DNA from: an uncultured Muribaculaceae bacterium
GTDB taxonomy: Bacteria; Bacteroidota; Bacteroidia; Bacteroidales; Muribaculaceae
Reading direction: 5' to 3'
DNA length: 64,000 nucleotides
Assembly (NCBI GenBank): GCA_944321705.1
Contig: CALUMG010000004.1
Location: forward strand, 124,001-188,000
Below, one piece after another: positions 1-10,474 of this stretch (the stretch's first letter is position 1; each line of letters begins with the position of its first letter). The position numbers and the translations under genes were made by a program. The notes beneath the pieces were generated by a model. It did not search any database, was not told the DNA's origin, and was given only the letters and a program-made list of their open reading frames with translations.

Positions 1-1
1 T

Positions 2-988
2 GACAATTGTTTAAATCCCAAAAAACAAGTGGAAGCTAAGGATGAGCTATGCGCGGTGATTGAGACTATCATCGCATTGAAAGAAAAATTTAAAGCCGAT
101 TATGTGATTAACGTATTAATGGGGAAAGAAACTAATGAGATTAGGTCATATAATCACGAAGACTTGGAAGTGTTCGGTTGTCAGCAAGGAACTGACGAAA
201 GAGTACTTTCGGCAGTAATAAGACAAGCAATCATAGCCGGGTATATAGATAAGGACATTGAAAATTACGGGTTGTTGAAAGTGACCCGTGCCGGGCGTAA
301 ATTCCTTGATAAGCCTGTTTCGTTCAAGATTGTCGAAGACAATGATTTCTCCGACAGTGACGAGGAGGTGGTTGCCAAGGGGGGCGTGTCGTGCGCGGTC
401 GATCCCGAGTTGAGCGCGATATTAAAAGATTTGCGCAAGAAAATAGCAAAACAAAACGGATTGCCTCCGTATGTCATATTCCAGGACCAGTCGCTTGATG
501 CCATGGCTACGACATACCCCATTAGCATAGAGGAATTGATAAATATTCCGGGTGTCGGTCCAGGCAAGGCAAAACGCTATGGAGAGGAATTTGTCAAAGT
601 CATAAAGCGTCATGTGGAAGAAAATGAGATAGAGCGTCCGGAGGATTTGCTTGTGCGCAGCGTGCCTAATAAGAGCAAATTGAAGATTTCCATAATTCAT
701 GGCATAGACAGTCGTATTCCGCTTGATGAACTTGCCGAGTCGAAGGATCTTGATTTCAACGAATTCCTTGACGAAGTGGAAGCCATAGTTTATTCAGGGA
801 CTAAAATCAATATAGATTATTTCCTTGATGAGATAATGGACAAGGACATGCAGGATGAAATTTTCGATTATTTCAAGACAAGCGAGAGCGACGATCTTGA
901 AGCTGCAATCCAAGCTCTTGGAAGCGAATACACGGAAGAGGAAATAAGACTTGTGAGAATTAAGTTCTTGTCGGAACTTGGCAATTGA
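2..988 (+). CDS. recQ: ATP-dependent DNA helicase RecQ, C-terminal part (5' end outside window)
   Basis: The reading frame is open from the window edge, so the helicase core lies upstream. The first residues read DNCLNPKK, the last Cys of the RecQ zinc-binding motif (CxxC). A winged-helix (RQC) region follows, about residues 15-105 of the visible part. An HRDC domain lies near residues 135-210, with the helix-hairpin-helix-like segment IPGVGPGKAKRYG. The last 100 residues form an acidic, helical tail as in long Bacteroidota RecQ proteins. RecQ is a 3'-5' helicase acting in recombination and fork repair. A GTG at 29 is in frame but lies inside the zinc region and is not the true start. A hairpin terminator follows at 1022. 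Confidence 0.9.
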   Translation, partial: DNCLNPKKQVEAKDELCAVIETIIALKEKFKADYVINVLMGKETNEIRSYNHEDLEVFGCQQGTDERVLSAVIRQAIIAGYIDKDIENYGLLKVTRAGRKFLDKPVSFKIVEDNDFSDSDEEVVAKGGVSCAVDPELSAILKDLRKKIAKQNGLPPYVIFQDQSLDAMATTYPISIEELINIPGVGPGKAKRYGEEFVKVIKRHVEENEIERPEDLLVRSVPNKSKLKISIIHGIDSRIPLDELAESKDLDFNEFLDEVEAIVYSGTKINIDYFLDEIMDKDMQDEIFDYFKTSESDDLEAAIQALGSEYTEEEIRLVRIKFLSELGN

Positions 989-1021
989 CAATAAGTGAAG
1001 TTGTTGACTTGTAATATAGTG

Positions 1022-1058
1022 AATGCCGCTTTGACCTTTCTTGGGTTGAAGCGGCATT
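1022..1058 (+). terminator. Hairpin terminator after recQ
   Basis: Perfect 10-base inverted repeat AATGCCGCTT / AAGCGGCATT with a 17-base loop, followed by TTGCTTAATT. The T tract is weak, so termination may be inefficient. Confidence 0.6.
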
Positions 1059-1209
1059 TGCTTAATTACGGAGTAACAGAGGTACCTTAATGTGGAATGA
1101 AAAAGAGACGACCAACGACCGTAGGCGAATATCGAGTATTCTCAAGGGTTGAAAGGTGAAAAAATATTAAATATCAATAGCCTAAATTCAGAAAATTAAT
1201 AATTATTAG

Positions 1210-1217
1210 TACATTTG
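1210..1217 (+). promoter_or_regulatory. Putative guaB promoter, -7 element TACATTTG
   Basis: TACATTTG matches the Bacteroidota -7 consensus TAnnTTTG. No clean TTTG lies 19 bases upstream (TTCA is there). It would give a leader of about 165 bases ahead of guaB. That leader contains a small hairpin, GCGGGAAGATTTTCCCG near 1319. I see no gene in the 989-1382 interval and no recognised riboswitch. Confidence 0.4.
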
Positions 1218-1346
1218 TAGGCAATAATGATAGAAACATGTCGGTTAATCGAGCCGTTTTTAGGGAAATTGCTCGTTTGGAGAATATCAACGACTGAGAA
1301 AGCTCATATCATTTCGGAGCGGGAAGATTTTCCCGTTTTCAGATAA

Positions 1347-2855
<1,509 letters not shown>

Positions 2856-2881
2856 TAAAGACTAAGTTTTTAGATAACAAT

Positions 2882-2920
2882 AAACCGGTCGTACTCTTGA
2901 ACTTCAAGCACGACCGGTTT
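2882..2920 (+). terminator. Terminator after guaB
   Basis: Perfect 11-base arms AAACCGGTCGT / ACGACCGGTTT with a 17-base loop, then GTTGTTTAT. The flanking ACAATA / TTGTT can extend the stem. Confidence 0.75.
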
Positions 2921-3130
2921 GTTGTTTATATCCCCAGAGGAAAATCGTCAAGGTATTAAAACTGTCGTGTATTAACGATGTTCTTTAGGCCGCTCCCTGT
3001 TGATAAAATGTAACTATCGACATAATAGGATGTTAGGGAGTGTTTAGAAAAAAGACTTGATAATAATTGATAAAAACATAAACCGATTATAATTTTTGGA
3101 TTAAAATTCCGTTATAAAACAGTGTAATTG

Positions 3131-3138
3131 TAAATTTG
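3131..3138 (+). promoter_or_regulatory. Putative promoter (-7 TAAATTTG) of the 640-residue foldase
   Basis: TAAATTTG fits TAnnTTTG and sits 23 bases before the ATG at 3162, giving a leader of roughly 17 bases. No TTTG is seen at the ideal distance. The rest of the 2856-3161 gap holds the guaB terminator and an interrupted CTCCCT...AGGGAG inverted repeat around 2993-3038 of unknown role. Confidence 0.4.
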
Positions 3139-3161
3139 AATATCATAACTATCTAAACAAT

Positions 3162-5084
3162 ATGAAAAAAAGAGTATTGATTTGCCTGATCGCATCAATG
3201 GCGGTCATGTATAATTTGTCGGCCAAGGATAAAGATCCAGTGCTAATGGAAGTCGGAGGAGACAAAGTTACCTTGTCGGAGTTTGAGTATTTATATCATA
3301 AAAACAGTCAACAACAGATTGAGAAAGAGCCTCTTGATAAGTATGTCGACCGTTTTGTAGTATATAAGCTCAAGGTTGCTGATGCAAAGGCTGCCGGAAT
3401 TGACACGACGAAATCATTTGTCAAAGAATATACGATGTACCGAAATGAGCTTGCTCGACCATATTTGATAGATAGCACGGCTATCGACCGTCTTGCTTTA
3501 GAAACTTACGAAAGAATGAAACGTGAGGTAGACGTTGCCCATATAATGCTTCCTACAGGAGACTGGGCGATAAGAGAAAAGAGCAGGCAAAAGCTCGACA
3601 GCTTGAAGCAATGCATTGAAAACGGACAAGATTTCGCCGAATTGGCAAAAGCATATTCAATAGACCGTTCGGCAAGAGTAAATGGCGGCGACATGGGATA
3701 TTTAACTGTTGGACGCACTCCATATTCATTTGAACATGCTGCATTTACGACTCCTGTCGGACAAATGACAATTGTTCAAACCGATTACGGAATGCATCTG
3801 ATAAAAGTGTTGGACAATAGACCAAGCCAAGGTGAGGTGTGTGTGGAGCATATCTTGAAAATGTTCCCACGCAATGCCAATGATTCAATAATGAACGTGT
3901 TGACTGCCGAAATGGACAGCATATATGACCTTGTAGTGAACAATGGAGGAAATTTTGAAGAGATTGCCAAGATTGAATCAGATGATCGTGGTTCTGCACA
4001 ATCGGGAGGACTATTGCCTTGGTTTGGTGCCGGACGCATGGTTCCTGAATTTGAAAAAGTAGCTTTTGAATTAAAAAAAGGTGAGATTTCAAAGCCGTTT
4101 AAGTCAAGGTATGGCATCCATATCGTTAAGAAACTCGATAATCGCAGCATAGGTTCTTTCGAGGATAATCTTGACAATATCATGGGGATGATAAAAATGG
4201 ACGAACGCGCTGCTATTCCGCAAAAAGAGCGCATAGCCCAACTTAAAAAAGAATATGGCTTAAAAGAAAACAGCAAATTCTTGGAACTCGTAGGTGCAGA
4301 GGTGGAAAAATATGGAGGTGTATATGATTCCGTGCTCATAGAGCGCTTGCAGAAGATAGATTGCGAGGCATTTTCGTTTGCCGATAAAAAAGTGAATTCA
4401 AAAGAAGTCACAGCCATGTTGAATCATTCTGTCAAGTTGAATCCTGATGCAATAGTCAAGTATGTTGAAAATTTGATGCACAGTAAGGAAGACAAAATGA
4501 TTGTGGCATATGAATTGGAAAACTTGCCTGTCAAGTATCCAGACTATCGTAATTTGTTGAATGAGTATTATGATGGCATGTTGTTGTTTGAAATAAGCAA
4601 TCGCAACGTTTGGGACAAGGCTAATAAGGACAGAGAAGGCCTTGAGGCATATTTCCAGGCGCACAAAGACAATTATAAATGGAGCGAGCCTCGTTTCAAG
4701 GGCTATTTGATTTATGCTTCCAATGATTCGGTGCTAAATGCCGTTGAAAATGCTATTGATACTCTTGGCAGTGACACTTTGTTTGTTTCACTTAGGAAAC
4801 AATTCAAAGGAAACATCCGCATAGAATATCAACTTGCCAAGAAAGGAGAAAATGCCGTTGTTGATGAAATCGCATTTGGAGGTAAAAAAGCTGAAAATCC
4901 GGGACGATTCCCAGTTTATTTCGCTTATGACTACAAGGTAATTGAGCAACCTGAAGAAGCAATCGACGTGAAAGGCTTGGTAACTTCCGATTATCAAAGC
5001 CAGCTTGAGGAGCAATGGGTGGCTCAATTGCGCAATAAGTATAAGGTGAAGATTAACAAGAAAGTTTTGAAGCAAGTGCAATAA
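3162..5084 (+). CDS. Periplasmic parvulin-type peptidyl-prolyl isomerase, 640 aa
   Basis: An N-terminal signal peptide (MKKRVLICLIASMAVMYNLSA) sends it to the periplasm. A SurA-like N-domain (VTLSEFEYLYHKN) precedes two consecutive rotamase (PpiC) domains, roughly residues 125-225 and 228-325. Each carries the family landmarks: GGDMGYLTVGRTPYSFEHAAF and YGMHLIKVLD in the first, GGLLPWFGAGRMVPEFEKVAF and YGIHIVKKLDNR in the second. The last 300 residues are an extra domain without a recognised motif. It probably assists folding of outer-membrane proteins. It is followed by a terminator and by a second parvulin gene, so the pair may share clients. Exact client specificity cannot be read from the sequence. 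Confidence 0.85.
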   Translation: MKKRVLICLIASMAVMYNLSAKDKDPVLMEVGGDKVTLSEFEYLYHKNSQQQIEKEPLDKYVDRFVVYKLKVADAKAAGIDTTKSFVKEYTMYRNELARPYLIDSTAIDRLALETYERMKREVDVAHIMLPTGDWAIREKSRQKLDSLKQCIENGQDFAELAKAYSIDRSARVNGGDMGYLTVGRTPYSFEHAAFTTPVGQMTIVQTDYGMHLIKVLDNRPSQGEVCVEHILKMFPRNANDSIMNVLTAEMDSIYDLVVNNGGNFEEIAKIESDDRGSAQSGGLLPWFGAGRMVPEFEKVAFELKKGEISKPFKSRYGIHIVKKLDNRSIGSFEDNLDNIMGMIKMDERAAIPQKERIAQLKKEYGLKENSKFLELVGAEVEKYGGVYDSVLIERLQKIDCEAFSFADKKVNSKEVTAMLNHSVKLNPDAIVKYVENLMHSKEDKMIVAYELENLPVKYPDYRNLLNEYYDGMLLFEISNRNVWDKANKDREGLEAYFQAHKDNYKWSEPRFKGYLIYASNDSVLNAVENAIDTLGSDTLFVSLRKQFKGNIRIEYQLAKKGENAVVDEIAFGGKKAENPGRFPVYFAYDYKVIEQPEEAIDVKGLVTSDYQSQLEEQWVAQLRNKYKVKINKKVLKQVQ

Positions 5085-5116
5085 AAACACGTCAATTCAG
5101 TGATTTTTAAAGATAG

Positions 5117-5159
5117 AAAAAGGAACTCCGGGCATTTTAGTGCTTTGGAGTTCCTTTTT
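5117..5159 (+). terminator. Terminator after the 640-residue foldase gene
   Basis: Perfect 13-base arms AAAAAGGAACTCC / GGAGTTCCTTTTT around a 17-base loop, ending in a T run. Confidence 0.8.
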
Positions 5160-5244
5160 GTAAGTAAATGTCAAGAATCATGTGTGCAATGGTAAAAAAT
5201 ACGAAAAGAATGAGTGTGTGTAACTAACAATGATGAAAAACTAA

Positions 5245-5293
5245 TATCTTTGTACAGGATAGGAAGCCGTTTTGACAACTTTCACTATCTTTG
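5245..5293 (+). promoter_or_regulatory. Two tandem -7-like elements upstream of the SurA-like gene
   Basis: TATCTTTG occurs twice, at 5245-5252 and 5286-5293, both matching TAnnTTTG. The second has TTTGACA 11 bases upstream, which is too close for a standard -33 element. Either could drive the foldase-OstA-mutL gene run that starts at 5362. Confidence 0.4.
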
Positions 5294-5361
5294 CATAAAA
5301 TAAAGGCAGCCAAGATCAATAGTGGCTGAAGTGTGATTAGTTAATTAATTTTTTTATAATT

Positions 5362-6723
5362 GTGAAAATAAAGTTTCTATTAGTTTCGTTACTTTGTGCC
5401 GTTTCGATGTATTCATTTGCTCAAAACAACATTATCGAAGAAGTGGCATGGGTCGTGGGCGATGAACCTATATACAAGTCGGAGATTGAGGAACAGTACA
5501 TGCAGATGCAATATGACAAGCAGCCTATCGATGGTAACCCTTATTGTGTTATCCCTGAGCGCATGGCCATTAATAAGTTGTTCCTTCATCAGGCAAAAAT
5601 AGACACGGTGGAAGTGCAGGATGGCATGGTGATGCAACAAGCCGACAGCCGTATAAATTTCTTCATCACCAGTCTTGGTTCTAAGGAAAAGGTGGAAGAA
5701 TACTTCCGTAAGCCGCTCCCTGAATTGAAGGAGCAGATGATGGAGGTTATAAGGGAACAGTATACCATACAACAAGTGCAGGAAAACCTCACCAAGGATA
5801 TTGAAGCGACACCGGCAGATGTCAGAAAATATTTTTCCACATTGTCGGCCGACAGTGTGCCGTTTGTTCCTTTGCAAGTAGAGGTGCAGTTAATTACGCT
5901 TAATCCTGTAATCCCACAGCAAGAAATAGATGATGTGAAAGCCCGATTGCGTGATTATACTAATCGCATCAATTCGGGGGAAAGTGATTTCTCGACACTC
6001 GCCATTCTTTACTCGGAAGACGGAAGCTCTGTGTATGGAGGAGAAATAGGTTTCAAAGGTCGTGCCGAGCTTGTTCCTGAATATGCGAGCGTGGCATTTA
6101 ACTTAAATGATACCAAGAAAGTGTCGAAGATTGTCGAAACGGAGTTTGGCTACCACATCATCCAACTCATAGAGAAGCGTGGAGACCGTATTAATACAAG
6201 ACACATATTGCTTCGTCCGAAAGTTTCGGAAAAAGATTTGACAAATGCATTGAACCGTCTTGATTCCATCAGGACTGACATTGTTGATAATAATTTCTCA
6301 TTTGAGGCTGGTGCCCAATATATTTCGCAAGATAAAGATACAAGGAACAACAATGGCTTGATGGTTAATCAACAAACCGGAACCACGAGATTTGAAATGG
6401 CTGCATTGCCTCAAGAGATTGCAAAAGTCGTCGATACGCTTCAAGTTAATGAAATATCGAAGCCGTTCATAATGGTTGACCCGAAGAGCAACAAGGAAAT
6501 TGTAGCAATTGTCAAATTGAAAAACCGCATAGAAGGTCATAAGGCCAATATGAGCGAAGATTACCAGATGATAAAAGCCATGTATGAAAATAGCACTAAG
6601 GCCAAAATCATAGAGGATTGGATTAGACGAAAGCAAAAAGATACTTACGTCAGGATAGAAGAGGGATGGCGTAATTGTGAATTCCAGTATGATTGGTTGA
6701 ACAATAGAATAGGAGTGGAATAA
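5362..6723 (+). CDS. SurA-like periplasmic chaperone/peptidyl-prolyl isomerase
   Basis: Starts at GTG; the next residues form a clean signal peptide (MKIKFLLVSLLCAVSMYSFAQ), which supports this start. The N-terminal chaperone domain begins with VAWVVGDEPIYKSEIEEQY, the classic SurA opening. A first parvulin domain lies near residues 170-275 (GGEIGFKGRAELVPEYASVAF, then EFGYHIIQLIEKRGD). A second, more divergent one begins with RINTRHILLRPKVS. The 453-residue length agrees with SurA. It should carry unfolded outer-membrane proteins to the BAM machinery. The next gene starts 24 bases later and encodes an LPS-transport-type protein, so the unit appears devoted to the outer membrane. Confidence 0.85.
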   Translation: MKIKFLLVSLLCAVSMYSFAQNNIIEEVAWVVGDEPIYKSEIEEQYMQMQYDKQPIDGNPYCVIPERMAINKLFLHQAKIDTVEVQDGMVMQQADSRINFFITSLGSKEKVEEYFRKPLPELKEQMMEVIREQYTIQQVQENLTKDIEATPADVRKYFSTLSADSVPFVPLQVEVQLITLNPVIPQQEIDDVKARLRDYTNRINSGESDFSTLAILYSEDGSSVYGGEIGFKGRAELVPEYASVAFNLNDTKKVSKIVETEFGYHIIQLIEKRGDRINTRHILLRPKVSEKDLTNALNRLDSIRTDIVDNNFSFEAGAQYISQDKDTRNNNGLMVNQQTGTTRFEMAALPQEIAKVVDTLQVNEISKPFIMVDPKSNKEIVAIVKLKNRIEGHKANMSEDYQMIKAMYENSTKAKIIEDWIRRKQKDTYVRIEEGWRNCEFQYDWLNNRIGVE

Positions 6724-6747
6724 TATCATCATTTGGCAAGGAAATAA

Positions 6748-8460
6748 ATGTATATCAAAAAAATATTAGAGACAACCGGGCATAGGGTTCTTGCGGGAAC
6801 TTTATGCCTGTTGGCTATTTCTTTTGTGGATATTGTTTCAAGTGGAAGTGCGTGGGCTCAAACATCATCATCCGACGATAGCATACGAGTCGATACTGCC
6901 GCATGGCGTCCCTTGCCTGGTAGGATAAAGCCTCAAATACCAACGGCCGACAGGACTGTCAAGAATCGAGTGTTCCTTGAGCGTGCCGATTATCTTGTTG
7001 CCGACGAAAGAATAAGTACCGATTATCAGATTTTGCGTGGCAATGTGGTTTTCAGGAAGGAGGGTGTGTTCATGTATTGTGACAGTGCTTATTTCTATGA
7101 ATCCACAAGTTCGCTTGATGCTTTTGGCAATGTAAAAATGAATCAAGGCGATACTCTTTTTGTCTATGCCGATGTGATGTATTATGACGGTATTGCCGAG
7201 CTGGCGCAGTTGCGATACAATGTGAAGCTTGAAAACAAAGACATGGAGTTGTATACCGACAGCCTTGACTATGACATGGTGGAGAACCTTGGATATTATT
7301 TTGAAGGAGGCCGTATCATTGACAGTGAAAATGAGCTCGTGTCGATTTACGGTCAATACGAACCTGACACTAAAGATGCAGAGTTCTTGTTTGACGTAGA
7401 ACTCATCAACGAGAAATATGTCCTCCACACCGATACGTTGCAATATAATACAAATACCCATATAGCTGACATAGTAGGTCCTACGACTATTGTTTCAGAT
7501 AGTAATATAATATACACGAGCAAAGGCTGGTATGATACTGGAACCGACAAGGCTACTTTGTATGAACGGTCGCTGCTCGTTGGCAATAATGGCATAAAAC
7601 TTACTGGCGACACTTTGTTCTATGATAGAGGAATGGGGTATGGCGAGGCTTTTGGCAACATGATACTTACCGATTCGGTGCATAATTCAATTCTTGACGG
7701 AGGATATGGTTATCACGATGAAAAAAACAATCGTTCTTTTGCCACAATCCGAGCAAGAGCCAGGGAGGTGAGCGAAAACGATACCTTGCACTTGCATGGT
7801 GATACGATACGCACATATACGCTTGAAGATTCAACACGAGTCATGATAGCCAACCCAAATGTCAGATTTTTCAGATTCAATGTGCAGGGCATATGTGATT
7901 CGATGAGTTTTGTGGAGCGTGATTCCATGCTTAACATGTATCATCATTCCATTATTTGGAGCGGGGCTCGACAGATAAATGGCAATGAAATCAACATACA
8001 CTTCAATGATTCCACAACCGATTATGCCGTTTTGCCCGATTACGGGTTTATGGCTGAACATGTGGGTGAGGTGTATTTCAATCAATTGTCGGGGAAAGAG
8101 ATGAAAGCATATTTCCTTAATCAAGAACTGCGCAGGCTTGACGTGAGTGGCAATGTGCAACTCATCATGTATCCTGCCGAAGAGGATTCTACCTATAACA
8201 AACTCGTCGATGCAGAAAGCAGCGACATGATTATATTGTTAAAGCCTAAGCAGGAAATAGACAAGATAACTATGTGGCCTGAGGTGACAGGCAATGTCAC
8301 GCCGTTATATCTTGCTCGCAGGACACAGTATTATTTGCCCGGTTTTGCATGGTATGATATTTTAAGGCCTCAAAATCCTGAAGATATTTTTATCATTCCG
8401 GAAGAAATGAAAGAATTGTTCAATGCACCCGTGAATACACGTCGTGTAAGAAAGAATTAA
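6748..8460 (+). CDS. OstA-like (LptA-family) periplasmic protein
   Basis: A signal peptide with a long hydrophobic core ends near ...SAWAQ. The mature protein opens with repeated beta-strand segments of the OstA/LptA type: YQILRGNVVFRKEGVFMYCD, DAFGNVKMNQGDTLFVYADV and LYTDSLDYDMVENLGYYFEGG, where 'GNV...GD.L...D...Y' units recur. Such folds bind lipopolysaccharide and bridge it across the periplasm. At 570 residues it is much longer than enterobacterial LptA and matches the OstA-like proteins that Bacteroidota carry next to mutL. It begins 24 bases after the SurA-like gene and ends 24 bases before mutL, so the three are likely one transcript. Confidence 0.8.
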   Translation: MYIKKILETTGHRVLAGTLCLLAISFVDIVSSGSAWAQTSSSDDSIRVDTAAWRPLPGRIKPQIPTADRTVKNRVFLERADYLVADERISTDYQILRGNVVFRKEGVFMYCDSAYFYESTSSLDAFGNVKMNQGDTLFVYADVMYYDGIAELAQLRYNVKLENKDMELYTDSLDYDMVENLGYYFEGGRIIDSENELVSIYGQYEPDTKDAEFLFDVELINEKYVLHTDTLQYNTNTHIADIVGPTTIVSDSNIIYTSKGWYDTGTDKATLYERSLLVGNNGIKLTGDTLFYDRGMGYGEAFGNMILTDSVHNSILDGGYGYHDEKNNRSFATIRARAREVSENDTLHLHGDTIRTYTLEDSTRVMIANPNVRFFRFNVQGICDSMSFVERDSMLNMYHHSIIWSGARQINGNEINIHFNDSTTDYAVLPDYGFMAEHVGEVYFNQLSGKEMKAYFLNQELRRLDVSGNVQLIMYPAEEDSTYNKLVDAESSDMIILLKPKQEIDKITMWPEVTGNVTPLYLARRTQYYLPGFAWYDILRPQNPEDIFIIPEEMKELFNAPVNTRRVRKN

Positions 8461-8484
8461 TACTGAAGGGAGTTAATTTCAAGA

Positions 8485-10434
8485 ATGAGCGATATAATAA
8501 AATTGTTACCCGATTCGGTTGCCAATCAGATTGCCGCCGGCGAGGTCATACAGCGTCCTGCATCGGTAATAAAGGAACTTGTTGAAAATTCAATCGATGC
8601 AAATGCCACAAGCATTACTATCATATTGAAAGAAGGCGGGCGCACATTGATTCAAGTCATCGATGATGGCGATGGCATGAGCGATACTGATGCAAGACTT
8701 GCATTTGAGCGGCATTCTACTTCAAAAATACGGAACGCCGCCGATTTATATTCATTGCACACCATGGGTTTCAGAGGCGAGGCTCTTGCTTCAATCGCGG
8801 CTGTTTCCCAGCTTGAATTGCGCACAGCCAAGCGTGGAAGCGACATGGGAACTCATATCTGCATCAGTGCATCAAAATGTGAAAGTCAAGAGCCCGATGC
8901 TTGTCCCCAAGGTTGCAATTTCATGATTAAGAACTTGTTCTTCAACATGCCGGCAAGACGTAAGTTTTTGAAGCAGCCTAAGATTGAAATGGCAAATATC
9001 GTAAAGGAGTTTGAACGTCTTGCGTTGGTGAATCCTTCGGTCGAATTTACCATGTACAGCAATGACAACATGCTGTATAAACTTGTTCATGGAAATATAA
9101 AACAACGCATTCAATCGTTGTTTGGCCCGAAGATGGAAGAGCAATTGATTCCTATCTCGATTGACACGTCGCTTGTTAAGATTGAAGGATTTATAGGAAA
9201 GCCTGAAAATGCGAGAAAACGCAATTTCATACAATATTTCTTTGTTAATGGACGGTATATGCGTCATCCTTATTTTCACAAAGCTGTCTTGTCGAGCTAT
9301 GAACAACTGATACCCGACACGACGCAGCCTAATTATTTCTTGTATCTTACAGTAGAGCCGGAAACGATAGATGTGAATATACATCCAACAAAGACGGAGA
9401 TAAAATTTGAAAACGAGATCCCGATATGGCAAATATTGTCGGCTGCCGTAAAAGAATCGTTAGGCCGTTTCAGTGCAGTGCCGTCGATTGATTTTGATAC
9501 TGACGATGCACCTGAAATACCTGCTTTTACAGGAGACCATGAAGATTCGGCTCCCTCATCGCCCAATATAGACATTGACATGTCGTATAATCCTTTTGAT
9601 GTTGGAGCAAGCCGTGCCGACATGCAGTTGCCTAAAAAGGAAAAATCAAAAGATTTTCCCTCCACTCGCTTGAATAGGTTCAAGGCAAGTCCGTCGGTTG
9701 ATTGGGAGAAACTATATGAAAATTTTGAATATTCCCGTCAAAAAGGCTTGGAGGAAATGCCTGAAGAAGAACCTGACGAGCAGGAAAAAGAGTATGTGAG
9801 CAAGCTCGATGGCGCAGGAGTACGGGGGAACTTGGCTGATGATGCTGACATGCCTCGATTGGGCAATTTTGATTGTACAACCAGTTGCATGCAGTTGAAA
9901 GGTCGTTATATATTGTCACCAGTGAAGTCGGGATTGTTGATAGTAGACCAACATAGAGCTCATGTGAAGATATTGTCGGAGAAATATTTGAGAAACATGG
10001 CTACGAGCACTGCTGCGTCGCAACGGGTGATGTTTCCCGATGTGTTGCACCTTTCTCAGTCTCAACATATGGTGCTTGAAGAAATCATGGGTGAACTTGA
10101 AAGTGTCGGCTTTGACGTTGCTTGTCTTGGAGGTACTGATTGGTCGATAACCGGCGTGCCGGTAGGAGTGGAAAATGTGGATGTTAAAGATTTGCTCATG
10201 CAGGTCATAGAATCGGTAACCGAAGGGGGAAAATCGTTGTCGTCACGAATAAATGAGCACATCGCTCTTGTTGTGGCAGAAAAGGCGGCTGTTCCTTATG
10301 GACGCCAATTGTCTCAGGAAGAGATGGATAAATTACTTAGTGACTTGTTACAACTTGACACTCCAAATTATACGCCCGATGGGAAAGTCGTGATGAGCAT
10401 AATGACGATGGAGCAGATAACGAAAATGTTTTAA
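8485..10434 (+). CDS. mutL: DNA mismatch repair protein MutL
   Basis: The N-terminal GHKL ATPase shows all motifs: ELVENSIDANAT (motif I), IDDGDGM (II) and GFRGEALASI (III), with the start IKLLPDSVANQIAAGEVIQRP. A linker of about 140 variable, acidic residues follows, then a C-terminal dimerisation domain. The metal-binding motif expected of endonuclease-type MutL (DQHAxxExxxxE) reads DQHRAHVKILSE, so one Glu is replaced by Val. The late CPHGRP-type motif reads TPDGKV. This suggests a MutL without nicking activity. MutL couples MutS mismatch recognition to downstream repair. The next gene begins 40 bases later. Confidence 0.95.
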   Translation: MSDIIKLLPDSVANQIAAGEVIQRPASVIKELVENSIDANATSITIILKEGGRTLIQVIDDGDGMSDTDARLAFERHSTSKIRNAADLYSLHTMGFRGEALASIAAVSQLELRTAKRGSDMGTHICISASKCESQEPDACPQGCNFMIKNLFFNMPARRKFLKQPKIEMANIVKEFERLALVNPSVEFTMYSNDNMLYKLVHGNIKQRIQSLFGPKMEEQLIPISIDTSLVKIEGFIGKPENARKRNFIQYFFVNGRYMRHPYFHKAVLSSYEQLIPDTTQPNYFLYLTVEPETIDVNIHPTKTEIKFENEIPIWQILSAAVKESLGRFSAVPSIDFDTDDAPEIPAFTGDHEDSAPSSPNIDIDMSYNPFDVGASRADMQLPKKEKSKDFPSTRLNRFKASPSVDWEKLYENFEYSRQKGLEEMPEEEPDEQEKEYVSKLDGAGVRGNLADDADMPRLGNFDCTTSCMQLKGRYILSPVKSGLLIVDQHRAHVKILSEKYLRNMATSTAASQRVMFPDVLHLSQSQHMVLEEIMGELESVGFDVACLGGTDWSITGVPVGVENVDVKDLLMQVIESVTEGGKSLSSRINEHIALVVAEKAAVPYGRQLSQEEMDKLLSDLLQLDTPNYTPDGKVVMSIMTMEQITKMF

Positions 10435-10474
10435 TCCGGATTACATATCATGAAAAATAACGTGAATAGCTGAC

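Noticed and set aside
265..567. Open frame on the - strand inside recQ
   Set aside because: Runs opposite a well-supported gene and has no domain; such frames recur opposite most genes here.
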